64,000 nt of DNA from Cyanobacterium sp. uoEpiScrs1. Lineage in GTDB: Bacteria > Cyanobacteriota > Cyanobacteriia > Cyanobacteriales > Microcystaceae. A program made the translations under genes and the position numbers. This document shows positions 37,163 through 48,011 of this stretch, in pieces (position 1 is the stretch's first letter; each line of letters starts with the position of its first letter). The notes beneath the pieces were generated by a model that was not told the DNA's origin, made no database searches, and worked only from the letters and a program-made list of their open reading frames with translations. Location of the stretch: contig NZ_OX373462.1 in NCBI RefSeq assembly GCF_947331815.1, forward strand, positions 434,001-498,000, given 5' to 3'.

Positions 37163-38467
37163 CTATAATAGGTTTTCTCGTTCTTCAATCGCTATTCTAT
37201 GAGCTGGAAACTCTTCATAATTAGCTAAAGTTTTGGCTGTGTGTTTGATATTGTCAAAACCTTCGGGCGTTAAATAAGCTACTGTCGAGCGTTTTAGAAA
37301 GTCAAAGACGGATACAGCCGAATAAGACCGGGCAAAGCTTCCTGTTGGTAATACGGCATTAACCCCAATGGCATAAGTAGCCGCCGAAGATGGAGTATGT
37401 TTTCCTAATAAGATTTCCCCAGCATTATTAATTTTTCCAAGTAAACTAATGGGATCTGCTACCAGTACTTCTAAATGTTCGGGAGCATAATCATTAATAA
37501 ACTGAATTGATTCTTCTAAACTCGAAGTTAACAAAATACCGCCATAAGCAGCTAACCCATCTTGACAAAATTCTCTGCGCCATTGAGGTAGTTCTCTGAG
37601 ATATTTTAAAGCAAATTCCTGTGCTTTTTGGGCAACCATTTCACTATGGGTAACCAATAATGCTGCTGAGTCTGAACCATGTTCAGCCTCAATTAATAAA
37701 TCCACAGCGGCTAATTGAGGATCAGTAGTTTCATCAGCTAAGATAATACTTTCACTAGGACCTGCAGGAAGTCCCACATCTACTTTACCAGCTAAAATTC
37801 GTTTAGCAGCCGCTCCGTAGACGCTGCACGGACCAATAAGTTTATCAACTTTAGGAACATTCTCAGTTCCCAAGGCAATTGCTCCCAAAGCTTGAATTCC
37901 ACCAAGCTTATAAATATCCTTGACACCAGCCATTTCAGCCACCAATAAAGAAATGGGTTCTATATTTCCCCGTTTATCAGGAGGAGTACAAACTACAATC
38001 TTTCCTACCCCTGCTACCATCGCTGGAATAGTCAACATTAACATAATTGAGGGAAACGCTCCACGACCCCTAGGAACATATAATCCTACCCTAGGAATGG
38101 GAGTAATTTTTTCTCCAGCAAAAATGCCGTTATCAATTTCAGCTAGATGTATAGATTCTGGCATTTGCCCTTGATGAACAGCTCTAATATTACGAAACGA
38201 CTGTTCAATAGCAATTTTAACCTCTGGCTCAATTAACCTCTTTGCTTGAGCAAATTCTGCTTCTGTTACCTTAATATTGTCAGCTGATGCTTCGGGATAA
38301 TCGAACTTACGAGCATATTTAATAACTCCAGCATCTCCAGTTTGAACTATCGCGTCAATTATCTGCCTAGCAATGGGTAGCATTTGATCGACATCAACTT
38401 CCGCTCGTCGGTGCAGAGCAGTAAGTTCTTCGGTGCTTAATTGAGCAAGTTTAAGAATTCTGACCAT
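37163..38467 (-). CDS. hisD: Histidinol dehydrogenase
   Basis: Catalyses the last two oxidations of histidine synthesis, histidinol to histidine, with NAD and zinc. Family markers: GLYVPRGRGAFPSIMLM, GPCSVYGAAAKRILAGKVDVGLPAGPSESIILAD, the zinc and active-site region LIEAEHGSDSAALLV (Gln/His ligands), and NDYAPEHLEVL with the catalytic Glu-His pair. From the ATG at 38467 (MVRILK) it has 434 residues, the usual size; the ATG at 38494 would add nine. Other his genes are elsewhere. Intact, so histidine synthesis appears kept. Confidence 0.95.
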   Translation of the reverse strand: MVRILKLAQLSTEELTALHRRAEVDVDQMLPIARQIIDAIVQTGDAGVIKYARKFDYPEASADNIKVTEAEFAQAKRLIEPEVKIAIEQSFRNIRAVHQGQMPESIHLAEIDNGIFAGEKITPIPRVGLYVPRGRGAFPSIMLMLTIPAMVAGVGKIVVCTPPDKRGNIEPISLLVAEMAGVKDIYKLGGIQALGAIALGTENVPKVDKLIGPCSVYGAAAKRILAGKVDVGLPAGPSESIILADETTDPQLAAVDLLIEAEHGSDSAALLVTHSEMVAQKAQEFALKYLRELPQWRREFCQDGLAAYGGILLTSSLEESIQFINDYAPEHLEVLVADPISLLGKINNAGEILLGKHTPSSAATYAIGVNAVLPTGSFARSYSAVSVFDFLKRSTVAYLTPEGFDNIKHTAKTLANYEEFPAHRIAIEERENLL

Positions 38468-38702
38468 GATCGCTACTCCTAAATGTTGCGTCATCTCTTC
38501 ATTATAAGCTCTGATTATATCTAGTGCTAAGAGATAATACTGGTCTTTGTTTTATAGAAAATGTAGATAAGTAACAGATTAGGCTATCCGATGTTATCTT
38601 GTTTATTTGAGTTTTTAAGACTTAATATTAATAATCTTCTCAACGTTATTATTTATCTTTTGCTAGAAGGATTTTTAAAATTCACACCCTATTTCATTGT
38701 AA

Positions 38703-38734
38703 AATGAATCAATAATTCAAACTATTGATTCATT
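38703..38734. repeat. Perfect 12-bp inverted repeat
   Basis: AATGAATCAATA (38703-38714) and its exact reverse complement (38723-38734) around an 8-base loop. Confidence 0.75.
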
Positions 38735-39318
38735 CTTGTTAGAATAATACTTATATAGTATACACATTATCCGTTAGTAAAAGCCGTAACTAGACTAATA
38801 TATGGTTGATTTTTTCCAGCTTTGCTTAATAGATATGGGGGGTTAAATTTTAAGTAGCTAGTTAATAACTCTGCCCTTATGGTAATTTTAAAACATTCAA
38901 TCAATATAAGCTATTTTTTTACTTTTAATTATCATATTATTCGTGTAAATTTTCTTGTTTATACAATAAAAACCTTCTTGCTATCTAATAATAAAAACTG
39001 TATTAATTGCCAATTATTTTAAACTTAATACTTTTATTTGTATCATTATTTGCTTAAGCTTTTGAGTGCAATTTTTGATTATTTTTTGTCTATTTTGTTA
39101 ATGTTATAGATCAATTTAAAATATAGGGTTAATAGGGTTAAGCAGTTTTAAAATTTTACAGAATATAAATAGTATATATTACAAACAATTAATGTCGTGT
39201 CCAATATTATTTTTTGCCAAGAAAAATTTAGAATAAGACATAAAAAAGCACAATTAACCAAAAAGTATTTACTACTATCAATAAGCAAGGTTTATATTTT
39301 AACTTTAAGTGATTTTAG

Positions 39319-39375
39319 TACCAAATGTAATATTAACTATGTATTTCTAATACATAGTTAATATTACATTTGGTA
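39319..39375. repeat. Perfect 26-bp inverted repeat
   Basis: Arms 39319-39344 and 39350-39375 are exact reverse complements around a 5-base loop (TTCTA). The left arm begins TACCAAATGTAATATTAACT. No gene ends nearby, so it is not an obvious terminator. Confidence 0.9.
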
Positions 39376-39702
39376 AAATAAAAAATAGGTAAAAGTTTTA
39401 TTTTAGAGAAATAGTTTTCAAAAAGGTTTGTATAACAATCTGTTAATAAAATAAACTAGAATAAATAGAATAATTTCAAATATTCTGTGCAATTAAATAA
39501 AAAGAGACAGTGTTTGTAGACTTTGTTCAAGCCAAGTTAATGTAAGTATCGTTTATCATCTATATCCAACTACTTATTATTTGAAGTTAAAGATTAACTT
39601 CTAAAGACTGATGAATCCGGATAAAATGAGCTCTGTATTTTTAATTACAGTAGGGATTGTTAGGTTTTATTGGGAAACTTAAGTTAATGCTGTTAGAGTT
39701 AT

Positions 39703-39858
39703 GTGGAGCAAATGTTCGTCATGTATGATACATCAAGCCGTGTAATTGACGTTGATATTGAAGTCCACTGTAACTAGGGTTATCAAACTATTCTATAAGT
39801 TCATCCTCCTAATTGGCGGGCGGCTTTGTTATTATTAAGTTTACCTGAAGAAGATTAA
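39703..39858 (+). pseudogene. Unrecognised degenerate frame before accD
   Basis: One 52-codon frame reads VEQMFVMYDTSSRVIDVDIE, VHCN, stop, GYQTIL, stop, then [18 protein letters not shown] and TAA. The protein-like end and the isolated stops suggest the 3' end of a dead gene. I do not recognise the family. Confidence 0.35.
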
Positions 39859-39908
39859 ATCTACGGTGGATCACAACTTTATCAGTTAATTTAATTATTG
39901 AAATTTAT

Positions 39909-40853
39909 ATGTCTCTATTAGACTGGTTTGCTAACCGAGAAAAATCTGAACCCATTATTCAAAAAACACAAGAACGGGAAATTGCCGATGGATTGTGGAC
40001 TAAATGTGTTGCCTGTGATGTCCTTACTTATACGAAAGATCTTCAAGCCAATCAACTCGTTTGTGCTGAGTGTGGTCATCATATGCGGGTAAACAGTGAT
40101 GAACGGATTGCTCAGTTAATTGATGATGAAACCTGGAAACCTCTCAATGAAAATCTAAGACCCACTGATCCCTTAAAGTTCTTTGATCGTAAACCCTATT
40201 GTGATCGACTCAAAGATACTCAGGAAAAAACAGGACTAATTGATGCAGTACAAACAGGAACAGGATTAGTCGATGGTTTACCTTTAGCTCTTGGCGTAAT
40301 GGATTTTCGATTTATGGGAGGAAGTATGGGATCAGTGGTTGGGGAAAAACTTTGTCGTTTGGTTGAGTATGCCACCCAGGAACGATTACCTGTTGTTATT
40401 ATCTGCGCTTCGGGAGGAGCACGGATGCAAGAGGGAATGTTAAGTTTGATGCAGATGGCAAAAATTTCTGGAGCCTTAGCATTACATCGGGATAAGCAGT
40501 TATTATACGTTCCTGTGTTGACCCATCCTACCACTGGAGGTGTGACAGCCAGTTTTGCTATGTTAGGGGATGTTATTCTAGCTGAACCTAAAGCAACTAT
40601 TGGCTTTGCTGGACGACGAGTTATTGAACAGACCTTACGAGAAAAACTCCCTGAAGGCTTTCAAACCTCAGAATATTTGCTGAAACATGGCTTTGTTGAT
40701 GCGATTATCCACCGTACTCAATTAAAGAAAGTTTTAGCTCAGTTAATCAGTCTTCATCAGCCTTTTTTCCGTGTTCTTCCTCCCTTAAAAAGGGAAACAT
40801 TACACCCAGAACCAGAGCTGTTACTAAAAGTTGATGGAAAACAAATTTCCTAG
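39909..40853 (+). CDS. accD: Acetyl-CoA carboxylase carboxyltransferase subunit beta
   Basis: Beta subunit of the carboxyltransferase that, with AccA, makes malonyl-CoA for fatty acid synthesis. The N-terminal zinc ribbon [24 protein letters not shown] (about residues 34-56) is present with both CxxC pairs. The crotonase-fold core shows [36 protein letters not shown], and [16 protein letters not shown], the oxyanion-hole and CoA-binding regions. The 314 residues are normal. Intact. It and sqdB (146 bases downstream) both serve membrane lipids, but the spacing suggests separate expression. Confidence 0.95.
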   Translation: MSLLDWFANREKSEPIIQKTQEREIADGLWTKCVACDVLTYTKDLQANQLVCAECGHHMRVNSDERIAQLIDDETWKPLNENLRPTDPLKFFDRKPYCDRLKDTQEKTGLIDAVQTGTGLVDGLPLALGVMDFRFMGGSMGSVVGEKLCRLVEYATQERLPVVIICASGGARMQEGMLSLMQMAKISGALALHRDKQLLYVPVLTHPTTGGVTASFAMLGDVILAEPKATIGFAGRRVIEQTLREKLPEGFQTSEYLLKHGFVDAIIHRTQLKKVLAQLISLHQPFFRVLPPLKRETLHPEPELLLKVDGKQIS

Positions 40854-40992
40854 GAAATGAACACAATCTATAAGAACACTCTTCAAAGAAGATGGTAAAC
40901 TGTTGTATCAGGCACAAATTATCAAGATCAAATGGTCTAGAAAGCATCAAGATCTGGTATTTTTACCGAAAATTGGCAAAATAATTTATTGA

Positions 40993-42153
<1,161 letters not shown>

Positions 42154-42174
42154 GGGCAATTGATTAAATAAGCA

Positions 42175-42205
42175 CCCATAAGGTAGGCATCGCCCACCTT
42201 ATGGG
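42175..42205 (+). terminator. Terminator-like hairpin after sqdB
   Basis: CCCATAAGGT/ACCTTATGGG, then GGC/GCC inside with one mismatch and an ATC loop, 22 bases after the sqdB stop. No strong T-run follows. Confidence 0.75.
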
Positions 42206-43042
42206 GTCATAACATAAATTAAGTTTTCTAAATATACAATGTAATATTTATTCTTATTTGTCTTTAGGTATCTTGATCTACTTTATTTTATAGTCACTTA
42301 AGTGAGCTGTTTGTAGTATTATATATTTCTAGAGACTTCGTGACGCAGTCTACAAGAACTTTGATAAAGTTAAGTCGTGGATACTCTCGGTAGGATTTCT
42401 AGTAAACGAGAAAATTTGATTTAGTTGTGAAAAGTAGCTTATAAATTTAAGTAATTTTAAGGAAATCTAAAAGAGAAAAGAGTGATCAAGAAACATTAGC
42501 TTTATTAATAATGACTGATAACTATAAATTATCTATGAGATGAGAATAAAAAAGCATAAATTGTCTGTACACAAGAAGATAAAAAGTTAAAGAAATTGTA
42601 TGTTAGATTAACATATCAGAAAATATAACTACAATAACAATTACCAAATACATTTTTCTAAAAATAGAAGAAAGGAACTCATATTATATGATTGATAACA
42701 ATTATATAATTTTATTAAAAAAACACAATAATTAAATTAACTTTCATCAGAGTATGTAAGATTCTAAAAAGAGCTAGAAAAGGTAGACTTTAACAATTTT
42801 GAACACCACATTCTGGGGTACGCTATTTATATTTTTCAAAAATTACACGCCATTTACTCATATTTTTTATTCTCTACCGATTGGAGGCTTATATTTTCAT
42901 TTCATTGCGATTTATCTCTCCTGTAAGAGTATATTTATAAGATTTAATTACCTGAATATCGTCATTTAAACCTAATCTCCAGGAAATTATAGGATTACCT
43001 ATTTAGTCTAAAAATGACTATTATCTTTCTTCAATTTCATAA
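42206..43042. other. AT-rich gap with a minus-strand degenerate frame
   Basis: About 840 bases between the ends of sqdB and ychF. The right part holds a decayed minus-strand frame (42790-43002, listed). The left part (42230-42750) is purine-biased on the plus strand and may be worn coding sequence, but I cannot identify it. Confidence 0.4.
42790..43002 (-). pseudogene. Unrecognised degenerate frame downstream of ychF
   Basis: Seventy-one codons in one frame with three internal stops: IGNPIISWRLGLNDDIQVIK, SYKYTLTGEINRNEMKI, stop, a short piece, stop, RIKNMSKWRVIFEKYK, stop, RTPECGVQNC, stop. The first 37 codons look like a beta-rich protein segment. The family is not recognised. It lies on the same strand as ychF, 40 bases after it. 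Confidence 0.35.
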
Positions 43043-44134
43043 TTAAACATTAAACCTGAATAATAAAACATCTCCTTCTTTAACTTCATATTCTTTCCCC
43101 TCACTACGAACTAACCCTTTTTCTTTTGCTGCACTCATAGTTCCACTGGCTACTAGGTCATTGTAAGCCACCGTTTCAGCTCGAATAAATCCTTTTTCAA
43201 AATCAGTATGAATAACTCCTGCTGCTTGGGGTGCTTTCATCCCAGCGTGAATTGTCCAAGCACGAGTTTCTTGTGGTCCTGTAGTTAAATAAGTTCGTAG
43301 TTTTAATAACTCATAGGTGGCTTTGACTAAAGACTGCAATCCACCTTCTGTGACTCCTAATGATTCTAAATAGTCGGCTCTTTCTTCACTAAGGATTTCT
43401 ACTAATTCCGATTCTACCTGAGCAGAAACAATGACAACTTTTGCATTTTGCTCTTGTGCTTTTTTTTCAACCTGCTTAACCCAGTCATTCCCCATTGCTA
43501 GATCCTCCTCTGAAACATTGGCAGCGTAAATAATTGGCTTTTTTGTTAATAATCCCAAAGATTTAATTAACTCTTCCTCTTCTTCTGTTAAGTCGACGTG
43601 ACGTGCTCCAATTGATTCATTAAGTGCGGCAATAATTTTCTCTAAGACAGGTATTTCTTCGTGTCCCTCTTTCTTCCCTTTAACTTGTTTTCGAACTCGT
43701 TCTAAGCGCTTTTCTGTTTGATATAAGTCTGCTAAAGCTAGTTCTAAGTTAATGACTTCAATATCTCTAGTAGGCTCAACTGAGCCAGATACATGGATAA
43801 TATCGTTATCATCAAAACAACGAACTACATGAACAATAGCATCTACTTCTCTTATATTAGCTAGGAATTGGTTTCCTAAACCTTCCCCTTTACTCGCACC
43901 TTTTACCAAACCGGCAATATCTACAAATTCAATTCGGGTAGGGACAATTTTTTCAGAGTTAGATAACTTTCCTAGTACTTCCAAACGTTCATCAGGAACC
44001 GCGACGACTCCTATATTCGGTTCGATAGTACAAAAAGGGAAATTAGCTGCATCTGCTTTAGCATTAGCGACTAAGGCGTTAAATAGAGTTGACTTACCAA
44101 CATTCGGAAGTCCTACAATTCCAGCTTTTAACAT
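43043..44134 (-). CDS. ychF: Redox-regulated ATPase/GTPase YchF
   Basis: A conserved Obg-family P-loop protein that binds ribosomes and prefers ATP. Motifs: GLPNVGKSTLFNAL (G1, residues 8-21), NFPFCTIEPNIG (switch I), FVDIAGLVKGASKGEGLGNQFL (G3), YAANVSEEDL in place of the NKxD motif, and a C-terminal TGS domain (about residues 280-361, IHAGMKAPQAAGVIHTDFEKGFIRAE). The 363 residues are exact for the family. The upstream spacer has two perfect hairpins. Intact. Confidence 0.95.
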   Translation of the reverse strand: MLKAGIVGLPNVGKSTLFNALVANAKADAANFPFCTIEPNIGVVAVPDERLEVLGKLSNSEKIVPTRIEFVDIAGLVKGASKGEGLGNQFLANIREVDAIVHVVRCFDDNDIIHVSGSVEPTRDIEVINLELALADLYQTEKRLERVRKQVKGKKEGHEEIPVLEKIIAALNESIGARHVDLTEEEEELIKSLGLLTKKPIIYAANVSEEDLAMGNDWVKQVEKKAQEQNAKVVIVSAQVESELVEILSEERADYLESLGVTEGGLQSLVKATYELLKLRTYLTTGPQETRAWTIHAGMKAPQAAGVIHTDFEKGFIRAETVAYNDLVASGTMSAAKEKGLVRSEGKEYEVKEGDVLLFRFNV

Positions 44135-44218
44135 AAATTAATTACTAATCTAAAATAATCTCTTGAACGATTATATCTGCTTATAACAGAAAAAACGATC
44201 ATAACGATCATTATGATG

Positions 44219-44261
44219 TTCATCGGTTGTTATTTCTTGTTTGTAAATAACAACCGATGAA
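44219..44261. repeat. Perfect 17-bp inverted repeat
   Basis: Arms 44219-44235 (TTCATCGGTTGTTATTT) and 44245-44261 are exact reverse complements around a 9-base loop. A second perfect hairpin begins 11 bases later. Confidence 0.88.
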
Positions 44262-44271
44262 TTGATAATAT

Positions 44272-44304
44272 TAATAGTTTATTTAAATACCAAATAAACT
44301 ATTA
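44272..44304. repeat. Perfect 13-bp inverted repeat
   Basis: TAATAGTTTATTT (44272-44284) and its reverse complement (44292-44304) around AAATACC. It is placed in tandem with the 17-bp hairpin. Confidence 0.8.
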
Positions 44305-44687
44305 GGATTTTTTGGAAACCAATAAAAGTAAATTAAGAGCTTATTGAAACAATTTTAGAAGCATTGAATCATAGTTAGTTATTAAAAAAATATTTTCTAT
44401 AGATCACAAAGAATAATTTATTAATTTTGTTTAAAATATTCTGGCTTGTCATTGAAATAAATATTTTTTAAAAAAATACAAATTATTATGTGAGTTAATA
44501 TAAAATATTTTGTAAATGGCATTGAATTAAATCTGGGGAGTTTTAACTACTTTGTCACTACTTAAAGTATAGAAAAAATCGAAAATATTTTCTATAATAG
44601 ATTGGATTAAGTTTTATTATTCAGACAATGCTTAAACAGATAAATTTATATCAATTAGTATAATAAAACAAAAATAATTAAATTCAT

Positions 44688-45605
44688 ATGAAGTATACAT
44701 TTTATACAGCTGATGTGTTTACTGATCAAATCTTTGGGGGGAATCAGTTAGCTGTTTTTCCAAATTCTCAAGGATTAACGACTAAACAAATGCAAAAAAT
44801 TGCTGCTGAATTCAAATTTTCAGAAACAGTCTTTGTTTTTCCTCCCCAAACTACCCAAGGAACAAGAAATTTAAGGATTTTTACTCCTGTAACTGAACTT
44901 CATTTTGCTGGTCATCCGACGATAGGAGCTGCCTATATTTTAAGCTTAATTGGAGATATCTCTATTTTTGAAGAAAAGCAGACTATTTTCTTCGAAGAAA
45001 CAATAGGATTAGTCCCAGTTTCAATTACAATTGAAAAAGGAAAACCAGTTTATGTAGAATTAAAGGCTATCCAATCTCCAGTATTTAACAATAATTCTCC
45101 CTCAGCGTTAGAATTAGCATCAATTTTAGGATTAAAAATCACTGATTTTAGAAGCGATAAATTTTTTGTCCAAGGAGTCTCTTGTGGAGTTCCTTTTTTA
45201 TTTGTTCCCCTTCATAACCGAGAAGCATTAGGAAATATTCAATTTAACCATGAGTGTTGGAAACATATTTTAGCGAATCATTGGGCGCCCTCTATCTACG
45301 TTTTTTGTTTTGAGCCTGAAAGGGAAGAGTCAGATCTACGAGCACGCATGTTTGCTCCTTCCATGGGAATTTTGGAAGATCCCGCCACCGGATCGGCAGC
45401 AATAGCTCTAGGAAACTATTTGACTATACAAGAGGAGATTTCCGATGCAACCTTTAATTGGACAGTTGAACAGGGTTTTGAGATGGGTAGACCGAGTATC
45501 TTGAAGATAATTGCAAAAAAAAAACGAGGGAAAGTCAGAGAGATTTGGGTTGGGGGATCGTCAGTATTAGTCAGTGAAGGCTCAATGGAGATTCCCGAGC
45601 TCTAA
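44688..45605 (+). CDS. PhzF family isomerase/epimerase
   Basis: A 305-residue protein of the diaminopimelate-epimerase-like fold. PhzF features are clear: the N-terminal [19 protein letters not shown], the catalytic Glu in [11 protein letters not shown] (about residue 46), [21 protein letters not shown] (about 68-88), and the C-terminal [25 protein letters not shown] (about 220-245). The natural substrate of such stand-alone members is unknown. No phenazine genes are present. Intact and isolated between AT-rich gaps. Confidence 0.88.
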   Translation: MKYTFYTADVFTDQIFGGNQLAVFPNSQGLTTKQMQKIAAEFKFSETVFVFPPQTTQGTRNLRIFTPVTELHFAGHPTIGAAYILSLIGDISIFEEKQTIFFEETIGLVPVSITIEKGKPVYVELKAIQSPVFNNNSPSALELASILGLKITDFRSDKFFVQGVSCGVPFLFVPLHNREALGNIQFNHECWKHILANHWAPSIYVFCFEPEREESDLRARMFAPSMGILEDPATGSAAIALGNYLTIQEEISDATFNWTVEQGFEMGRPSILKIIAKKKRGKVREIWVGGSSVLVSEGSMEIPEL

Positions 45606-46054
45606 AGTATGATTTGAGAGTAAATAATATTTTCTCTTCGAAATCACAGCTAAATACGTGATAATCTCATATAGGCAATTAGACAACACTCAAAATGCAT
45701 TGAATAAAACGGTTTCCAAATTAAACATTAAGTCAAGATATATCAAGTTGATGTAATTTTTAGTATTATCGAAGGAATAGGAAACATATTTTAACTTTAT
45801 TTTTTTTAAAAATACCAATAACTATTAGTATTTTACTCCTTAATAAATAAAAAATAATTTGTATTTTTTATATACACATAATATTTTTTTTTAGATAGAA
45901 AAATGCAAATTAATACATCAACTTGATTTTTACAAACTTTATAAAGTAGATATACTATTTCTTAGTATAATTTTTATCTCTTTATAAGATCTTATCTCAA
46001 ACTAGAATAATTATTTTTGTGGTTTATTGATATATCCCGTATGATTTATATCCG

Positions 46055-46082
46055 ATACTAATTGTAGATCTACAATTAGTAT
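46055..46082. repeat. 28-base perfect palindrome without loop
   Basis: ATACTAATTGTA, GATC, TACAATTAGTAT: the 28 bases equal their own reverse complement, centred on GATC. It could be a dimeric protein site or a cruciform. Confidence 0.85.
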
Positions 46083-46379
46083 TATTGTTATGAGAATAAA
46101 AATTATTGACATGGTAAGTTTTTACCATCATCAACATATGATATTCTTATAGTTTCTTTTTTTATTTTCAACTTTTCGATTAACGGTTTTATGCGTTTTT
46201 ATATGTTGTATATAAGTAATTTTATTAAGATAAACTTTAGACAGAGAACATAAAAAATAATACCTATTTAATTTAACATCTGAATAAATAATATACAAAA
46301 TGATTCAGAAAAAAAGATGTTGTTAACCAGATTAATATAGGATTATCCTGGTCATAAATCCCGGTTTTCTTTGATCGAG

Positions 46380-46426
46380 AGTATCATCCAGTATCAAAAG
46401 TTAATATTTTGATACTGGATGATACT
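46380..46426. repeat. Perfect 20-bp inverted repeat before the nitroreductase gene
   Basis: Arms 46380-46399 (AGTATCATCCAGTATCAAAA) and 46407-46426 are exact reverse complements around GTTAATA. It ends 58 bases before the ATG at 46485 and would fold in a leader transcript if transcription starts upstream. Confidence 0.88.
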
Positions 46427-46484
46427 GCAAAAAATAAGGTTTAAAATTGAACTTAGAGTGCCATTGATTTAACAATTTTATCTT

Positions 46485-48011
46485 ATGTCAGATCAGCCAA
46501 TATCGATCGCTACTCATTATCACGAACGGACTAAATACCATCCTGAAACTATCACCATTAAAAATAAAGAACTAGATTGGTCAAAACAACCCTCAGTTTT
46601 TAAACAATATAAGGTCGGTAAAACTTATGACCTTACCACTTATTTATCAAAAAAATTCCCCCAAGATAAACTCACTAAACAATGGCGGCGTTTATCTCGT
46701 TTACTAGCTTGTAGTTATGGTTTGACAGCTAGACTTGTTATCATGGGGACCCCTTTATATTTAAGAACCGCCCCCTCAGCTGGAGGACTATACCCGGCGG
46801 AAGTCTATCTAATTTCCCAGGGGACTTCTTTACTGCCCTCAGGTTTATATCATTATCAATCTAAAACACACTCCCTTATTCACTTTTGGGAAAGTGATGT
46901 TTGGTCTGATTTGAAAGAGGCTTGTTTTGAGGATATAACATTACAAGAGGCCCAACTAGCTATCATTACAACAGCGATTTTTGAGCGTTCAGCTTGGCGA
47001 TATGAAGATCGAGCCTATCGTAGAATAATGATAGATATAGGGCATTTATTAGGTAATATTGAATTGAGCTGTGCCATCAATCAATATCGTCCTCATTTAA
47101 TTGGAGGATTTGTAGATAAGATGATAAATGAGATGTTGTATCTTGATCCTGATCAAGAGGCTGCCATTACAGTCATTTCCCTTCAAGATATATCTAACAA
47201 TAATCAAATTTTATTTAATCCTCCAAAAATAACCAGTTTTCCATCAGAAATTCATACTGATTATCCGCCTATTGAAGATGGGGAATTACTTTCTTATTTC
47301 CACCAAGCAACTGAAATTAGAGACCTAGAATCATCTCCATCTTCAACTCTCACCTCAGATCCATCAAATTTAAAAGATAAATATAATTTTCCGTTTTGTT
47401 TGAAAATTACTACTAAAACATCACCCATTGACTGGAATAAAGATCTGATTAACTTAGAAAATACCATTTTAAGACGGCGATCTACTCGCGCATATACAGG
47501 AGAAAATATAACTTTAGATGAACTTAAGTCTCTACTCAATTTTACCTATCAATCTCAAGACTATAAACAAACAAATTTAGATCCCAATCCTGATTATTTT
47601 AATTTGGAGTTGATAGAAACGTTTGTCGCTGTTTCTGGAGTTACAGGCTTGGAAGAGGGATGTTACTATTATGCGCCACAAGCGCAAGAATTAAGACAAA
47701 TTCGTTTTAAAAACTTTCGAAGTGAACTCCACTATTTATGTCTAGGACAAGACCTAGGACGGGATGCAGGGGCTTTAATTTTTCATACAGCTGATCTTCA
47801 AAAAGCTGTTGCCAAATATGGTGATCGTGCTTATCGTTATTTACATTTAGATGCCGGACATCTTGGACAACGGCTGAATTTAGCTGCTATTTATCTAAAT
47901 CTAGGGGTAAGTGGAATAGGAGGATTTTTTGATGATCACGTCAATGACATCTTAAGCATCCCCCTTGAAGAAGCAGTTCTTTATATTACTACTTTGGGAC
48001 GAGCACAATAG
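46485..48011 (+). CDS. SagB-type double nitroreductase (ThcOx-like dehydrogenase)
   Basis: A 508-residue protein with two FMN nitroreductase-type halves. The first (about residues 60-245) has LRTAPSAGGLYPAEVYLISQG, ERSAWRYEDRAYRRIMIDIGHLLGNI. The second (about 320-505) begins with the family's FMN motif RRRSTRAYTGENITLDELKSLL and ends with AKYGDRAYRYLHLDAGHLGQRLNLAAIYLNLGVSGIGGFFDD. These match SagB/ThcOx dehydrogenases, which oxidise azolines in peptides or act in unknown pathways. No cyclodehydratase or precursor-peptide gene is seen beside it, so the classical azole pathway is not supported here. The FMN-bearing half is probably the second. Confidence 0.8.
   Translation: MSDQPISIATHYHERTKYHPETITIKNKELDWSKQPSVFKQYKVGKTYDLTTYLSKKFPQDKLTKQWRRLSRLLACSYGLTARLVIMGTPLYLRTAPSAGGLYPAEVYLISQGTSLLPSGLYHYQSKTHSLIHFWESDVWSDLKEACFEDITLQEAQLAIITTAIFERSAWRYEDRAYRRIMIDIGHLLGNIELSCAINQYRPHLIGGFVDKMINEMLYLDPDQEAAITVISLQDISNNNQILFNPPKITSFPSEIHTDYPPIEDGELLSYFHQATEIRDLESSPSSTLTSDPSNLKDKYNFPFCLKITTKTSPIDWNKDLINLENTILRRRSTRAYTGENITLDELKSLLNFTYQSQDYKQTNLDPNPDYFNLELIETFVAVSGVTGLEEGCYYYAPQAQELRQIRFKNFRSELHYLCLGQDLGRDAGALIFHTADLQKAVAKYGDRAYRYLHLDAGHLGQRLNLAAIYLNLGVSGIGGFFDDHVNDILSIPLEEAVLYITTLGRAQ

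Larger units (their letters stand above)
38468..39908. other. AT-rich gap with palindromes and a degenerate frame
   Basis: About 1.44 kb between divergent hisD and accD. It holds a 12-bp perfect hairpin (38703-38734), a 26-bp perfect hairpin (39319-39375) and a decayed frame (39703-39858). Elsewhere only AT-rich sequence is seen. Confidence 0.5.
44135..44687. other. Gap between divergent ychF and phzF-like gene
   Basis: A 553-base AT-rich gap with two tandem perfect hairpins at 44219-44304 (listed). Promoters for both genes must lie here but are not resolved. Confidence 0.5.
45606..46484. other. AT-rich gap with two striking palindromes
   Basis: About 880 bases with no recognisable gene. 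It contains a loop-less 28-base palindrome (46055-46082) and a 20-bp perfect hairpin (46380-46426) shortly before the nitroreductase gene. Confidence 0.5.
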
